In this document: one piece after another, positions 45,372 through 53,487 of the stretch
Layout: each line of letters opens with the position of its first letter
Numbering within the stretch: position 1 is the stretch's first letter
NCBI GenBank assembly: GCA_001464035.1
Contig: LNEC01000019.1
Coordinates: 248,001-312,000 of the forward strand
DNA: 64,000 nucleotides
Direction: 5' to 3'
DNA from: Bradyrhizobiaceae bacterium Ga0074131
GTDB taxonomy: Bacteria > Pseudomonadota > Alphaproteobacteria > Rhizobiales > Xanthobacteraceae
The notes under the pieces: generated by a model
What the model was told of the DNA's origin: nothing
Databases searched by the model: none
Seen by the model: only the letters and a program-made list of their open reading frames with translations
Program-made: the position numbers and the translations under genes

Positions 45372-46829
45372 CTACAACGTCCCGGCCGCCCGGAACTGGG
45401 CGCCCGCCCGTTGCAGGGTTTGCGGCATGCTCATCAGCACCGCCTTGCGGTCGGCCACTGCGTTGTGGAACTGATCGAGCGCGATATTGAAGGCGGTCAA
45501 CGAGCCCTCCTCGATGGCGCCGTGCTCGAAGCAGCGCAGCGTATCGCGCAGGATATCGTCCGCCTCCATCTGCATCTGGTCGAGTTCCTCGGTGGAATCG
45601 CTGCGGCGCGCGGCGGCAATCATGTCCAGCAGGCGTTCGCGCAAGGTGCTGTTGTTGCCGCGCTCGTCCTTCCTGAGGTAGCCCGCGAACCAGGCGCCGA
45701 CCGAGCCCATCGCGGACAGCATCATCAAGCCCCACCAGATGAAATCGCTGTAGCGATCCAGGAACGTCTTCTCCTCGCCGTCGACGTAGGCGGCGGCGCC
45801 GGGGTGCGCGGGGAGCACGGCATCCTTGTCGGTGTCCGGGGTTTCGATCTGCGCAGCGAGCGGAAAATCGGTCTTCAGGGTCTGGCGTATCGCGAACAGT
45901 TGCCGGGTGAAGGTGGCGACGGTCGATTCCGGCAGGCCCTTCCTGGCAACGACGTGGTGGGAGAAGCTGATGGTCTTGACTTCTTCCTCGGGCCGGGCGG
46001 GTGAACCGCCGAAGCTGCCGGCGGGTACTTCGGAGGCCTCATACACCGGATGGTTCTGGGCGATCGCGCCGGCCGCATCGATCGCGAGGAAGGTCGGAAC
46101 CCCGCCTTCGCGCGTCGAGGCCGTAATCGCATCCGCTGTGATCTTGCTGTTGACGGGTCCGGCGGCGAGATAGGCATCCGCCCTCTGATTGCGGATGGCT
46201 TCCGAGGCTTCGTTGGCCGGAAACTGGACGATCTCGACCTTGTTCGGATCGACGCCGTATTGCTGCAGGATCACCTTGAGCAGATCGACGTTGGCCTGGG
46301 TGCGGCCGACCACGCCGATGCGGTGTCCGGAGAGCTGAACGATTTTCGTGATCTTCGGGGCGGCCTTCTTGCCTTTGACATTCGCCGCTGGCGGCACCCA
46401 CAGCACCGCGACGTTCTTGCGCAGCGTCGCCACCGCCTGCGCATTCTTCGGCACCTCCAGATCGCCCCGGATGATGGCAAGATCGGCCTTGCCGTCGGCT
46501 AGCGCCTTGGCGCTCGCGACCGCGCCATCGGTCTGCATTGGGCGCAAACGGATCTGGCTGCGCGCCTGGATAAAGGCCTGCGAGAGTGTTTGAACCACTC
46601 TGACGTCGTCGCTGTTGGCCGGGCCGACGGCGATCCGCAAGGTCACGGGCCGCATCGCAAAATAGTAGGCCGCGGCGACCGCGCCGACCAAGGCGAGAAT
46701 CCCCGCCAGCGTGACAAACATCAGCCGTCGCTTCTTCGCCGAGCGCGGCGACGGCGGACCGGGCGGCACGACCAGGTCGGGGTCTCCGCCCGCCGATCGC
46801 GCAAACAATCGTTTGAAGTCCAGGTTCAT
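45372..46829 (-). CDS. TAXI-family substrate-binding-like protein with two membrane segments
   Basis: 485 residues. TM1 at about 36-58, a periplasmic TAXI (NMT1-like) binding domain at about 62-350 (LRIAVGPANSDDVRVVQTLS, KADLAIIRGDLEVP, GHRIGVVGRTQANVD), TM2 at about 362-384, and a ~100-residue cytoplasmic helical tail with LRERLLDMIAAARRSDSTEE. Ordinary TAXI binding proteins are ~320 residues, secreted, and have a TRAP permease beside them; none is here. That suggests a membrane-anchored ligand sensor rather than a transporter part. Ligand unknown. Confidence 0.88.
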   Translation of the reverse strand: MNLDFKRLFARSAGGDPDLVVPPGPPSPRSAKKRRLMFVTLAGILALVGAVAAAYYFAMRPVTLRIAVGPANSDDVRVVQTLSQAFIQARSQIRLRPMQTDGAVASAKALADGKADLAIIRGDLEVPKNAQAVATLRKNVAVLWVPPAANVKGKKAAPKITKIVQLSGHRIGVVGRTQANVDLLKVILQQYGVDPNKVEIVQFPANEASEAIRNQRADAYLAAGPVNSKITADAITASTREGGVPTFLAIDAAGAIAQNHPVYEASEVPAGSFGGSPARPEEEVKTISFSHHVVARKGLPESTVATFTRQLFAIRQTLKTDFPLAAQIETPDTDKDAVLPAHPGAAAYVDGEEKTFLDRYSDFIWWGLMMLSAMGSVGAWFAGYLRKDERGNNSTLRERLLDMIAAARRSDSTEELDQMQMEADDILRDTLRCFEHGAIEEGSLTAFNIALDQFHNAVADRKAVLMSMPQTLQRAGAQFRAAGTL

Positions 46830-47010
46830 GCTGCCAATGCGGTTAAATTGAAATTATAGCAAATTTCCTGCCAGGCGGGGTTACATCGGCGTCATGGTTA
46901 CCGGCCGTGCTTGGACCGGTTTTGCCGCCATATTGTGGCAGGGATCTTCTGGGGACCCGGTATCCAACTTTCGGTGCTAGGGTAAAGATCACGTGAAACG
47001 GGAGGCGATC

Positions 47011-47319
47011 ATGGCGGAGCGGTTGGCGGCGGAGGCGCGAAAAGCGGCGCTGCGGGAGTTGCTGTCGGGGTGGACCGATACGCCCGGCCGTGAGGCGATT
47101 GCGCGGACGTTTGTCTTCAGGGATTTCAACGAAGCATTCGGGTTCATGACCCGGGCGGCGCTGGCGGCTGAGAAGAGCGACCATCACCCCGAATGGCGCA
47201 ACGTCTATAAGACAGTGGAAGTGGTTCTGACGACCCACGACGCCGGCGGTGTTACCGCCCTCGATGTCGAACTCGCCAAGGCCATGAATGCGATCGCAAG
47301 ACAATTCGGCGTGGCTTGA
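47011..47319 (+). CDS. phhB: 4a-hydroxytetrahydrobiopterin dehydratase (PCD)
   Basis: 102 residues from the ATG at 47011, with GGGAGG eight bases upstream; an in-frame ATG at 46993 is also possible. Recycles the pterin cofactor of phenylalanine hydroxylase. The family signature is KSDHHPEWRNVYKTVEVVLT with the conserved His-His-Pro and THDAGGVT. Its phenylalanine hydroxylase partner is not in the window. It shares a plus-strand run with the YkvA-like gene. Confidence 0.95.
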   Translation: MAERLAAEARKAALRELLSGWTDTPGREAIARTFVFRDFNEAFGFMTRAALAAEKSDHHPEWRNVYKTVEVVLTTHDAGGVTALDVELAKAMNAIARQFGVA

Positions 47320-47416
47320 AGGGATGTCGCGCAATCTTGCAGCGGGGGCGCGGCATCCCCAGTTGGAGAGCGTCAGCCGCGGCGAACCGCCGCGCAAGTC
47401 CTGGGGAGCCCAAGCG

Positions 47417-47800
47417 ATGGCATCCGAACATTCCGTGGGTTTTGAGCCGGCCGACGAACTGGCCAAGGACCGCGAGGGCGTGCGCCGGCGCTTCTGGATC
47501 AAGCTGAAGCGGGTGGCGGCCAGGCTGCCGTTCGCCGAGGAACTGGTGGCGGCCTATTACTGCGCGTTCGACCGGCAGACGCCGCGCCATGTGCAGGCGA
47601 CGTTGCTCGGGGCCATAGCCTATTTCATTCTGCCGTTCGATTTCGTCTCGGATGTGCTGCCGGTGCTGGGCTTCACCGACGATGCGGCGATACTTGCCAC
47701 CGCGATCCGGATGGTCGCTAGCCACATCACGCCGGAGCATCGGGATGCCGCCCGCGCGGCGCTGCGGCGGGGCATCGATGAGAGCGTCGTCGAAAATTAG
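47417..47800 (+). CDS. YkvA family (DUF1232) protein
   Basis: 127 residues from the ATG at 47417, where MASEHSVGFEPADELAKDRE begins; the frame is open from 47288. The DUF1232 domain reads LLGAIAYFILPFDFVSDVLPVLGFTDDAAILA in sequence order, with a hydrophobic pair of helices and a central acidic Asp-Ala-Ala pattern. Function is unknown, but the family is widely paired with membrane or stress genes. It follows phhB by about 100 bases. Confidence 0.85.
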   Translation: MASEHSVGFEPADELAKDREGVRRRFWIKLKRVAARLPFAEELVAAYYCAFDRQTPRHVQATLLGAIAYFILPFDFVSDVLPVLGFTDDAAILATAIRMVASHITPEHRDAARAALRRGIDESVVEN

Positions 47801-47886
47801 TTAGCAGCGACGTCGAAAGGTAGTTCGAGCTGGTTCCACGAAAGCCATCATCATCCTCATGACGGCTGGGGTCGGCGCGCGCCGTA

Positions 47887-48861
47887 TCATGGATGCAGGA
47901 TCACCTTGCCCATCGCCTTGCGGCCGGCGAGCACCTTCAGGGCGTCGGCGGTTTGCGCCAGCGGGAAGGTGCGGTCGACGTGCGACGAGATCTTGCCTTC
48001 GGCGGTCCACTTCACGAGCTTCTCCAGATTGGCACGGTTCTTCTCTGCATTGAGCCGCGCCCATGCACCCCAGAACACGCCCCGGATGTCGCAGCCCTTC
48101 AACAGCGCCAGGTTGAGCGGCATCTTCGGAATGTCGCCGGCGGCGAATCCGATCACGAGAAAGCGGCCTTCCCATGCGATCGAGCGCAGCGCGGCCTCGG
48201 CATAGGTGCCGCCGACCGGATCGAAAATGATGTCGGCGCCCTTGCCGCCGGTCAGCCGCCGCAGGCCTTCCTTCAAATCTTCCTTGGCATAGTTCAGTCC
48301 GAGTTCGGCGCCGTGTGCCTTGGCGAATTCAAGTTTTTCTTCCGATGAAGCGCAGGCGATCACCTTCAGGCCCATCAGCTTGCCGAGTTCGCAGGCCGCC
48401 AGGCCGGTGCCGCCGGCGGCTCCCAGCACCGCCATGGTCTCGCCCGGCTTCAGACTGGCGCGATCCTCCAGCGCATGCAGCGCGGTGCCGTAGATGATGA
48501 ATATCCCAGCGGCGCGATCGAAATCGAGATTGTCCGGGATTTTCACGATGGAGTTGGCCGGCAGCGCGATCTTTTCGCGCGCGCCATTGTGGCCGCAGGA
48601 TGCCGCTACGCGATCGCCGACCTTGAGGTCGGTGACGCCGGCGCCGACGCTCTCGATCACGCCCGCGACTTCGGCCGCCGGCGAGAACGGGAACGGCGGC
48701 TTGATCTGGTATTTGCCCTGGATCATCAGCAGGTCGAAGAAATTCAGCGCCGCCGACTTGATCGCGATCACGGCCTCGCCGGGTCCGGCGACGGGATCGG
48801 CCACATCGGCCAGCACGAGATCGTCGGGGCCGCAATATTGCGAGCAGAGGATGGCTTTCAT
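47887..48861 (-). CDS. NADPH:quinone oxidoreductase-like zinc-type alcohol dehydrogenase family protein
   Basis: 324 residues from the ATG at 48861 (MKAILCSQYCGPDDLVL). It lacks the structural zinc-binding cluster, as in quinone oxidoreductases. The GroES-like part has PFSPAAEVAGVIESVGAGV, and the Rossmann part has VLGAAGGTGLAACELGKLMG, the NADPH site. It could act on quinones or enoyl substrates. It is divergent from the DECR-like SDR gene, ~175 bases apart, so the two may work in one acyl-chain pathway. Confidence 0.9.
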   Translation of the reverse strand: MKAILCSQYCGPDDLVLADVADPVAGPGEAVIAIKSAALNFFDLLMIQGKYQIKPPFPFSPAAEVAGVIESVGAGVTDLKVGDRVAASCGHNGAREKIALPANSIVKIPDNLDFDRAAGIFIIYGTALHALEDRASLKPGETMAVLGAAGGTGLAACELGKLMGLKVIACASSEEKLEFAKAHGAELGLNYAKEDLKEGLRRLTGGKGADIIFDPVGGTYAEAALRSIAWEGRFLVIGFAAGDIPKMPLNLALLKGCDIRGVFWGAWARLNAEKNRANLEKLVKWTAEGKISSHVDRTFPLAQTADALKVLAGRKAMGKVILHP

Positions 48862-48970
48862 GGACACACCTGAGTTTCGGACGCAAAAGGAAGGTTGGCT
48901 GCTTCATGCCGGATTTGCGGCCGGGCTACAATCTGATTCGGATGCTTTTGGGGTACTGCGCTATCCTTCG

Positions 48971-49012
48971 TCATTGCAATGGATTGGATCGTCGCAAGGG
49001 CTCCTCGCAATG
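48971..49012. repeat. Diverged copy of an intergenic inverted-repeat family
   Basis: TCATTGCAATGGATTGGATC, then GTCGCAAGGGCTCCTCGCAATG. Read on the minus strand it contains CATTGCGAGGAGCCCTTGCG, related to the arms of the inverted repeat at 51971-52049. It sits in the divergent intergenic region between the quinone oxidoreductase and SDR genes. Confidence 0.6.
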
Positions 49013-49037
49013 GCGATGATGGACAAGGAATCAAACG

Positions 49038-49877
49038 ATGTTCGAAAAGGGCCTGCTGGCGGCAAAGCGCATCCTGGTCACCGGCGGTGGCTCCGGGCTG
49101 GGCGCTGCGATGGGACGCCGCTTCGCCGAGCTTGGCGCCGAGCTGATCATCTGCGGCCGCCGGCTTGACGTGCTGGAGGCTGCGGCGGCGCAGATGCGCA
49201 ACGATTTCGGCGGCAAGGTCAGCGTCATCAGATGCGACATCCGCGACGGCGCCGCGGTCGACGCCATGATGGACGCGGTCTGGCGCGAGGCGCCGCTCGA
49301 CGTGCTGGTCAACAATGCCGCCGCGACCTTCATCGCCCAGACCGAGCATCTGTCGTTTCGCGCGGCGGATGCGATCCTTGCGCCGACCCTGCACGGCGCG
49401 ATGTATTGCACGCTCGGTGCCGGCAAGCGCTGGATCGAAGCGGCACACAAGGGCGTCGTGCTCAGCATCCTCTCGACCTCGACCATTACCGGCCGCGCCT
49501 TCACGGTGCCCTCGGCGATGGCGAAGTCCGCCATTCTCGCGATGACCAAAAGCCTTGCGGTGGAATGGGGCCCCAGAGGCATTCGCACCGTGGCGATTGC
49601 GCCGGGTGCATTCCCGACGCCTGGCGCATCGGGCCAGCTTCGGCCCGAGGGCCGCGACGACGGCTGGGCGTCAAGGAATCCGCTCGGTCGGGTCGGCGAA
49701 CATGGTGAGCTTGCCGATCTCGCGAGTTTCCTGATTTCAGACCGCGCCGGCTACATCAACGGCGAGATGGTGGTGCAGGACGGCGGCTCGCATCTGCGCA
49801 GTTCCGGCGCCGAGGATCTGCTGCAATGGACGGACGCACAGTGGGAGAAGCAGCGCACGGCGCGGTCGAGGGGCTGA
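49038..49877 (+). CDS. SDR-family reductase resembling 2,4-dienoyl-CoA reductase
   Basis: 279 residues, with AAGGA seven bases before the ATG. Cofactor motif TGGGSGLG at 15-22 and NNAAA at about 92-96. At the active site the usual YxxxK reads SxxxK (Ser159, Lys163 in VPSAMAKSAI). The same replacement is known in mitochondrial 2,4-dienoyl-CoA reductase, and the C-terminal pattern (NPLGRVGEHGELADLASFLI, then INGEMVVQDGG) also follows that family. So the likely reaction is NADPH reduction of 2,4-dienoyl-CoA in unsaturated fatty acid oxidation. Divergent from the quinone oxidoreductase gene. Confidence 0.8.
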   Translation: MFEKGLLAAKRILVTGGGSGLGAAMGRRFAELGAELIICGRRLDVLEAAAAQMRNDFGGKVSVIRCDIRDGAAVDAMMDAVWREAPLDVLVNNAAATFIAQTEHLSFRAADAILAPTLHGAMYCTLGAGKRWIEAAHKGVVLSILSTSTITGRAFTVPSAMAKSAILAMTKSLAVEWGPRGIRTVAIAPGAFPTPGASGQLRPEGRDDGWASRNPLGRVGEHGELADLASFLISDRAGYINGEMVVQDGGSHLRSSGAEDLLQWTDAQWEKQRTARSRG

Positions 49878-50026
49878 GGGTGAACTTCGCCAGCAAGTTC
49901 TGAACGAACCGCTTCACCGATTTGCAACTGCCTTCCCAAAAAGATATTTCCCGGCTATCCATCGCTCCGTGATCGGCGATGCCGGGCCATCTTCCAGTCA
50001 CAATGATGAGGGAACCAGATTTGGTC

Positions 50027-50644
50027 ATGTCCGTGCGGCGAATCCTGATATCCCTGATGGCGAGTGTGGTTATGTGCGGGATCGCGGTCCCGGCACAGGC
50101 GCAGAGCGCGCCGCCGAAGGCCTCGAAAGACGCGGCCAAGCCGAATTCTGCAAAACCTGAGGTCGCCAAGCCCGCCGCGGCCGTCGCAGGCGGCGCGGAG
50201 CCGACGCTGATCGGCCAGTTCGGCACCTGGGGCGCCTACACCGCGACGACGAACGGCAAGAAGGTGTGCTTCGCGCTGGCCAAACCCTCGTCGTCGAAAA
50301 CCAATCCGCCGAATCGGCCGCGCGATCCGGCCTACGCCTTTGTCTCGACGCGTCCAGCGGAAAAAGTCGTCAACGAAGTCTCGGTCATGATCGGCTACAC
50401 GCTGAAGCCGGGCTCTGAATCCACGCTGGAAGTCGGCGGCGCCGCCTACGCGATGTACACCCAGGGCGACGGGCTCTGGATCAAGAACGCCGCCGAGGAA
50501 GAGCGGATGGTGGAAGCCATGCGCAAGGCCGCCGATGCGACGGTCAAGGGCGTGTCGGCCAAGGGTACCGAGACCACGGATACCTTCTCGCTGAAGGGGT
50601 TGGCCCAGGCGCTCGACCGGCTGGCGCAGGATTGCAGGCGCTAA
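50027..50644 (+). CDS. IalB-like (invasion-associated locus B) family periplasmic protein
   Basis: 205 residues from the ATG at 50027. The signal peptide covers about 1-25 (VMCGIAVPAQAQ). After a short Lys/Ala/Pro-rich linker, the IalB domain starts near 62 with IGQFGTWGAYTATTNGKKVC and continues FALAKPSSSKTNP. Named for Bartonella, where it aids red-cell invasion; in soil bacteria the role is unknown and probably envelope-related. It precedes rlmN by 72 bases. Confidence 0.82.
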   Translation: MSVRRILISLMASVVMCGIAVPAQAQSAPPKASKDAAKPNSAKPEVAKPAAAVAGGAEPTLIGQFGTWGAYTATTNGKKVCFALAKPSSSKTNPPNRPRDPAYAFVSTRPAEKVVNEVSVMIGYTLKPGSESTLEVGGAAYAMYTQGDGLWIKNAAEEERMVEAMRKAADATVKGVSAKGTETTDTFSLKGLAQALDRLAQDCRR

Positions 50645-50716
50645 ACGCCCTCTAACGCCCGGTTCGATGCATTTAGTGCCTTTCCCGCGGGTCGCGGAAG
50701 GCCTATCTGATGTCAA

Positions 50717-51946
50717 ATGAACGAGATCATGACCAGCCTTTCCATCGATCCCATGTCCGGCGCGATCGCGCCGTTGGAAAAGATCGCGCTCGAAACCTAC
50801 GTGCCGCCGGCGAAGCCGTCGCTGGTCGGGCTGTCGCGCGCGGAAATTTCCGATCAACTCGGCGCCATCGGCGTGCAGCCTTCGCAGCGCAAGATGCGGG
50901 TGCAACAGCTATGGCACTGGATCTATGTCCGCGGCGTGCAAGATTTTGCCGACATGACCAGCATCTCCAAGGAGATGCGCAGCACCCTCGAGACGCATTT
51001 TACGGTGGCGCGGCCCGAGGTGGTCGCCGAACAGATCTCCAGCGACGGCACCCGCAAATGGCTGCTGCGATTGCCGAGCGGCGACAGCGTCGAAAAGGCG
51101 CATGAAGTCGAGTGCGTCTATATTCCGGAAACCGACCGCGGCACGTTGTGCGTCTCCTCGCAGGTCGGCTGTACGCTGAACTGCTCGTTCTGCCACACCG
51201 GCACGCAGCGCTTGGTGCGCAACCTCACCGCGGGCGAAATCGTCGGCCAGATCATGGTGGCGCGCGACCGGCTCAACGACTGGGCCGACCGCGAAACCCC
51301 GACCGGCAGCCGCCTCGTCACCAATGTCGTCATGATGGGAATGGGCGAGCCCCTCTACAATTTCGAGGCGGTGCGCGATGCGCTCCTCATCGTCTCCGAC
51401 AACGAGGGCATCGGCATTTCCCGCCGCCGCATCACGCTGTCGACCTCCGGCGTGGTGCCGAACATCGCCCGGACCGGCGACGAGATCGGCGTCATGCTGG
51501 CGATCTCGCTGCATGCGGTGCGCGACGAATTGCGCGACGAACTGGTGCCGCTGAACAGGAAATATCCGATCGCCGAATTGCTGCAGGCCTGCCGCGACTA
51601 TCCCGGCTCGTCCAATGCGCGGCGCATCACCTTCGAATATGTGATGCTGAAGGGCGTCAACGATTCGCTCGACGACGCCAAGCTCCTGGTGAAGATGCTG
51701 AAGGGCATCCATGCCAAGATCAATCTCATTCCGTTCAATCCGTGGCCGGGCACGCGCTACGAATGTTCGGACTGGGACCAGATCGAGAAGTTCTCCGAAT
51801 ACATCTTCAACGCCGGGTACTCCTCGCCGGTGCGCACGCCGCGCGGTCGCGACATCCTGGCGGCCTGCGGCCAGTTGAAGTCGGAAACCGAAAAACTCTC
51901 GGCGCGCGAGCGCCAGGCGCTGCGCGCGATGGCGATGACGGATTAG
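50717..51946 (+). CDS. rlmN: Dual-specificity RNA methyltransferase RlmN
   Basis: 409 residues. Radical-SAM enzyme that adds a C2 methyl group to A2503 of 23S rRNA and A37 of some tRNAs. The cluster-binding CxxxCxxC is Cys152, Cys156 and Cys159 in GCTLNCSFCHTG. Other family motifs are the mixed-disulfide Cys in LAACGQLKSE near the C-terminus and VMMGMGEPLYNFEAV. Start taken at 50717; an in-frame ATG also lies at 50729. Identity is certain. Confidence 0.97.
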   Translation: MNEIMTSLSIDPMSGAIAPLEKIALETYVPPAKPSLVGLSRAEISDQLGAIGVQPSQRKMRVQQLWHWIYVRGVQDFADMTSISKEMRSTLETHFTVARPEVVAEQISSDGTRKWLLRLPSGDSVEKAHEVECVYIPETDRGTLCVSSQVGCTLNCSFCHTGTQRLVRNLTAGEIVGQIMVARDRLNDWADRETPTGSRLVTNVVMMGMGEPLYNFEAVRDALLIVSDNEGIGISRRRITLSTSGVVPNIARTGDEIGVMLAISLHAVRDELRDELVPLNRKYPIAELLQACRDYPGSSNARRITFEYVMLKGVNDSLDDAKLLVKMLKGIHAKINLIPFNPWPGTRYECSDWDQIEKFSEYIFNAGYSSPVRTPRGRDILAACGQLKSETEKLSARERQALRAMAMTD

Positions 51947-51970
51947 GGATGACGCAATCGTCTTTGAATT

Positions 51971-52049
51971 CGTCATTGCGAGCAAAGCGAAGCAATCCAG
52001 CTTTCTTTCCGTGTTGACGATGGATTGCTTCGCTTCGCTCGCAATGACG
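51971..52049. repeat. Long inverted repeat (29-base arms)
   Basis: Arms CGTCATTGCGAGCAAAGCGA..CAATCCA (51971-51999) and its complement (52021-52049) differ at one position, a G-U in RNA. The loop is 21 bases. This is the intergenic repeat with CATTGCGAGCGAAGCGAAGC that is widespread in alphaproteobacteria. It lies between rlmN and a membrane protein gene and would form a very stable hairpin in the message. A diverged half-copy is at 48971. Confidence 0.85.
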
Positions 52050-52061
52050 GTGGTTTGACTC

Positions 52062-52562
52062 ATGGCGCTGATCGGCCGCTTGTTCGTCATCCTGTTCGCC
52101 TTCCTCGCCGCCTGCCTGGTGGCGGGGATGATCGTGGTCGGCGCGGTGCTGTTCCCGGAGTTTTCCGATTTCGCCGGTGGCTCGATTGACCCCGACGCGG
52201 TGGACATCGTGCTGGGTTTCGGTTTCATCTTCCTCAGCGGGTTTGCGCTGCTGCCGGCGATGGTCGTGGTGCTGATCACCGAGGCGTTCAATATCCGCAG
52301 CGTGCTGGCTTACGCGCTGGGCGGCGGCATCGTCGGCCTGGCCTGCTATCTCGGCTTGATCCCGTTCGATCCCGATACCCTTCACTTCGACGGCATCGTC
52401 CGGCGCCATCTCGAAATCATGACCGGCGCGGGCATTGTCGCTGGCCTCGTGTACTGGATGATCGCGGGCCGCAACGCCGGCGCCTGGCGCGAACCGCCGC
52501 GCCCGCTAAGGCCCCCGCCGACGCTGCCAGCGCATCCGCCCGCGCCACCGCCAGCGTCATGA
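52062..52562 (+). CDS. Conserved hypothetical membrane protein
   Basis: 166 residues with about four membrane segments (FVILFAFLAACLVAGMIVVG, then IVLGFGFIFLSGFALLPAMV, LAYALGGGIVGLACYLGLIP and AGIVAGLVYWMIAG) and a short Pro-rich cytoplasmic tail. Matches a protein common next to rlmN-like genes in Bradyrhizobium by general layout. No catalytic motif and no known function. Confidence 0.72.
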   Translation: MALIGRLFVILFAFLAACLVAGMIVVGAVLFPEFSDFAGGSIDPDAVDIVLGFGFIFLSGFALLPAMVVVLITEAFNIRSVLAYALGGGIVGLACYLGLIPFDPDTLHFDGIVRRHLEIMTGAGIVAGLVYWMIAGRNAGAWREPPRPLRPPPTLPAHPPAPPPAS

Positions 52563-52616
52563 AGAAGCGGGCCGGACGCCTTTTCATCCCTGGCGGCCTC
52601 GGCTAAACCCCGCGCC

Positions 52617-53375
52617 ATGAACCGATCGGGACTCTATACCGCGCTGGCCCTGGCGCTCGTCGTCGGATTGCTGTTCGGGATCTACCCCGAGCTCGATCTG
52701 CAGCTGGCTGCCCTGTTCTTCGACGCATCGAACAAGACCTTTCCGCTGAAATTCAACACGCCGGCGATGATCGCGCGCGACGCCGCGATGTGGATCGCGT
52801 GGGGTCTTGCACTGCCGTCGATCGTCGCGCTGGTGGTGAAGCTGGCGCGACCGGACAAGCCGCTCCTGATCCCGGGACGGACGGTCATGTTTCTGCTGGT
52901 TACGTTGACGCTTTCCGCCGGGGTTCTCACCAATTTCACCTTCAAGAGCTATTGGGGCCGGCCGCGCCCCATCGTGGTCACGCAATTCAACGGCCCGCAG
53001 GAATTCGTGCCGTGGTGGGATCCACGCGGCAGCTGCGGCCGGAACTGCTCGTTCTTTTCAGGGGAGGGCGCCACTGCGTTCTGGACCTATGCGCCGGCGG
53101 CGCTGACGCCGCCGGCGTGGCGTCCGCTGGCATTTACGGCCGCCACCCTGTTCGGCGTGGTCACCAGCGGCTTGCGGATGGCGTTCGGGGGGCACTTCTT
53201 TACCGACGTCGCGGCCGCCGGACTGGTGACATTCCTCGTGATCTGGTTGATGCATGGCTACATCTACCGCTGGCCGTCGACCCGGCTGTCGGACGCGCGC
53301 ATCGACGCCGCGCTGACGCGTTTCGCCTGGCCGCTCTACCGGCTGCGGCAGAAATGGCGCGGGCGCTCCCAGTAA
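52617..53375 (+). CDS. PAP2-family phosphatase, membrane-bound
   Basis: 252 residues with about five membrane segments. The three PAP2 motifs are present: KSYWGRPRP (about 117-125), the altered second motif SFFSGEGATAFW, where PSGH-type sequence has Gly-Glu, and SGLRMAFGGHFFTDVAAA with the catalytic His. Family members dephosphorylate phosphatidic acid, undecaprenyl pyrophosphate or lipid A. Which one is unknown. It precedes argG. Confidence 0.85.
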   Translation: MNRSGLYTALALALVVGLLFGIYPELDLQLAALFFDASNKTFPLKFNTPAMIARDAAMWIAWGLALPSIVALVVKLARPDKPLLIPGRTVMFLLVTLTLSAGVLTNFTFKSYWGRPRPIVVTQFNGPQEFVPWWDPRGSCGRNCSFFSGEGATAFWTYAPAALTPPAWRPLAFTAATLFGVVTSGLRMAFGGHFFTDVAAAGLVTFLVIWLMHGYIYRWPSTRLSDARIDAALTRFAWPLYRLRQKWRGRSQ

Positions 53376-53487
53376 GTTCGACTTCATCACGCCCGGTTCC
53401 ACTAAACGCGTGCCCATCAGCGCTAAATTTGTTATTCGCGCACTCACGTCGCAAACGAGGTTGTCACGTCGACCGATTGGAAGCTCT

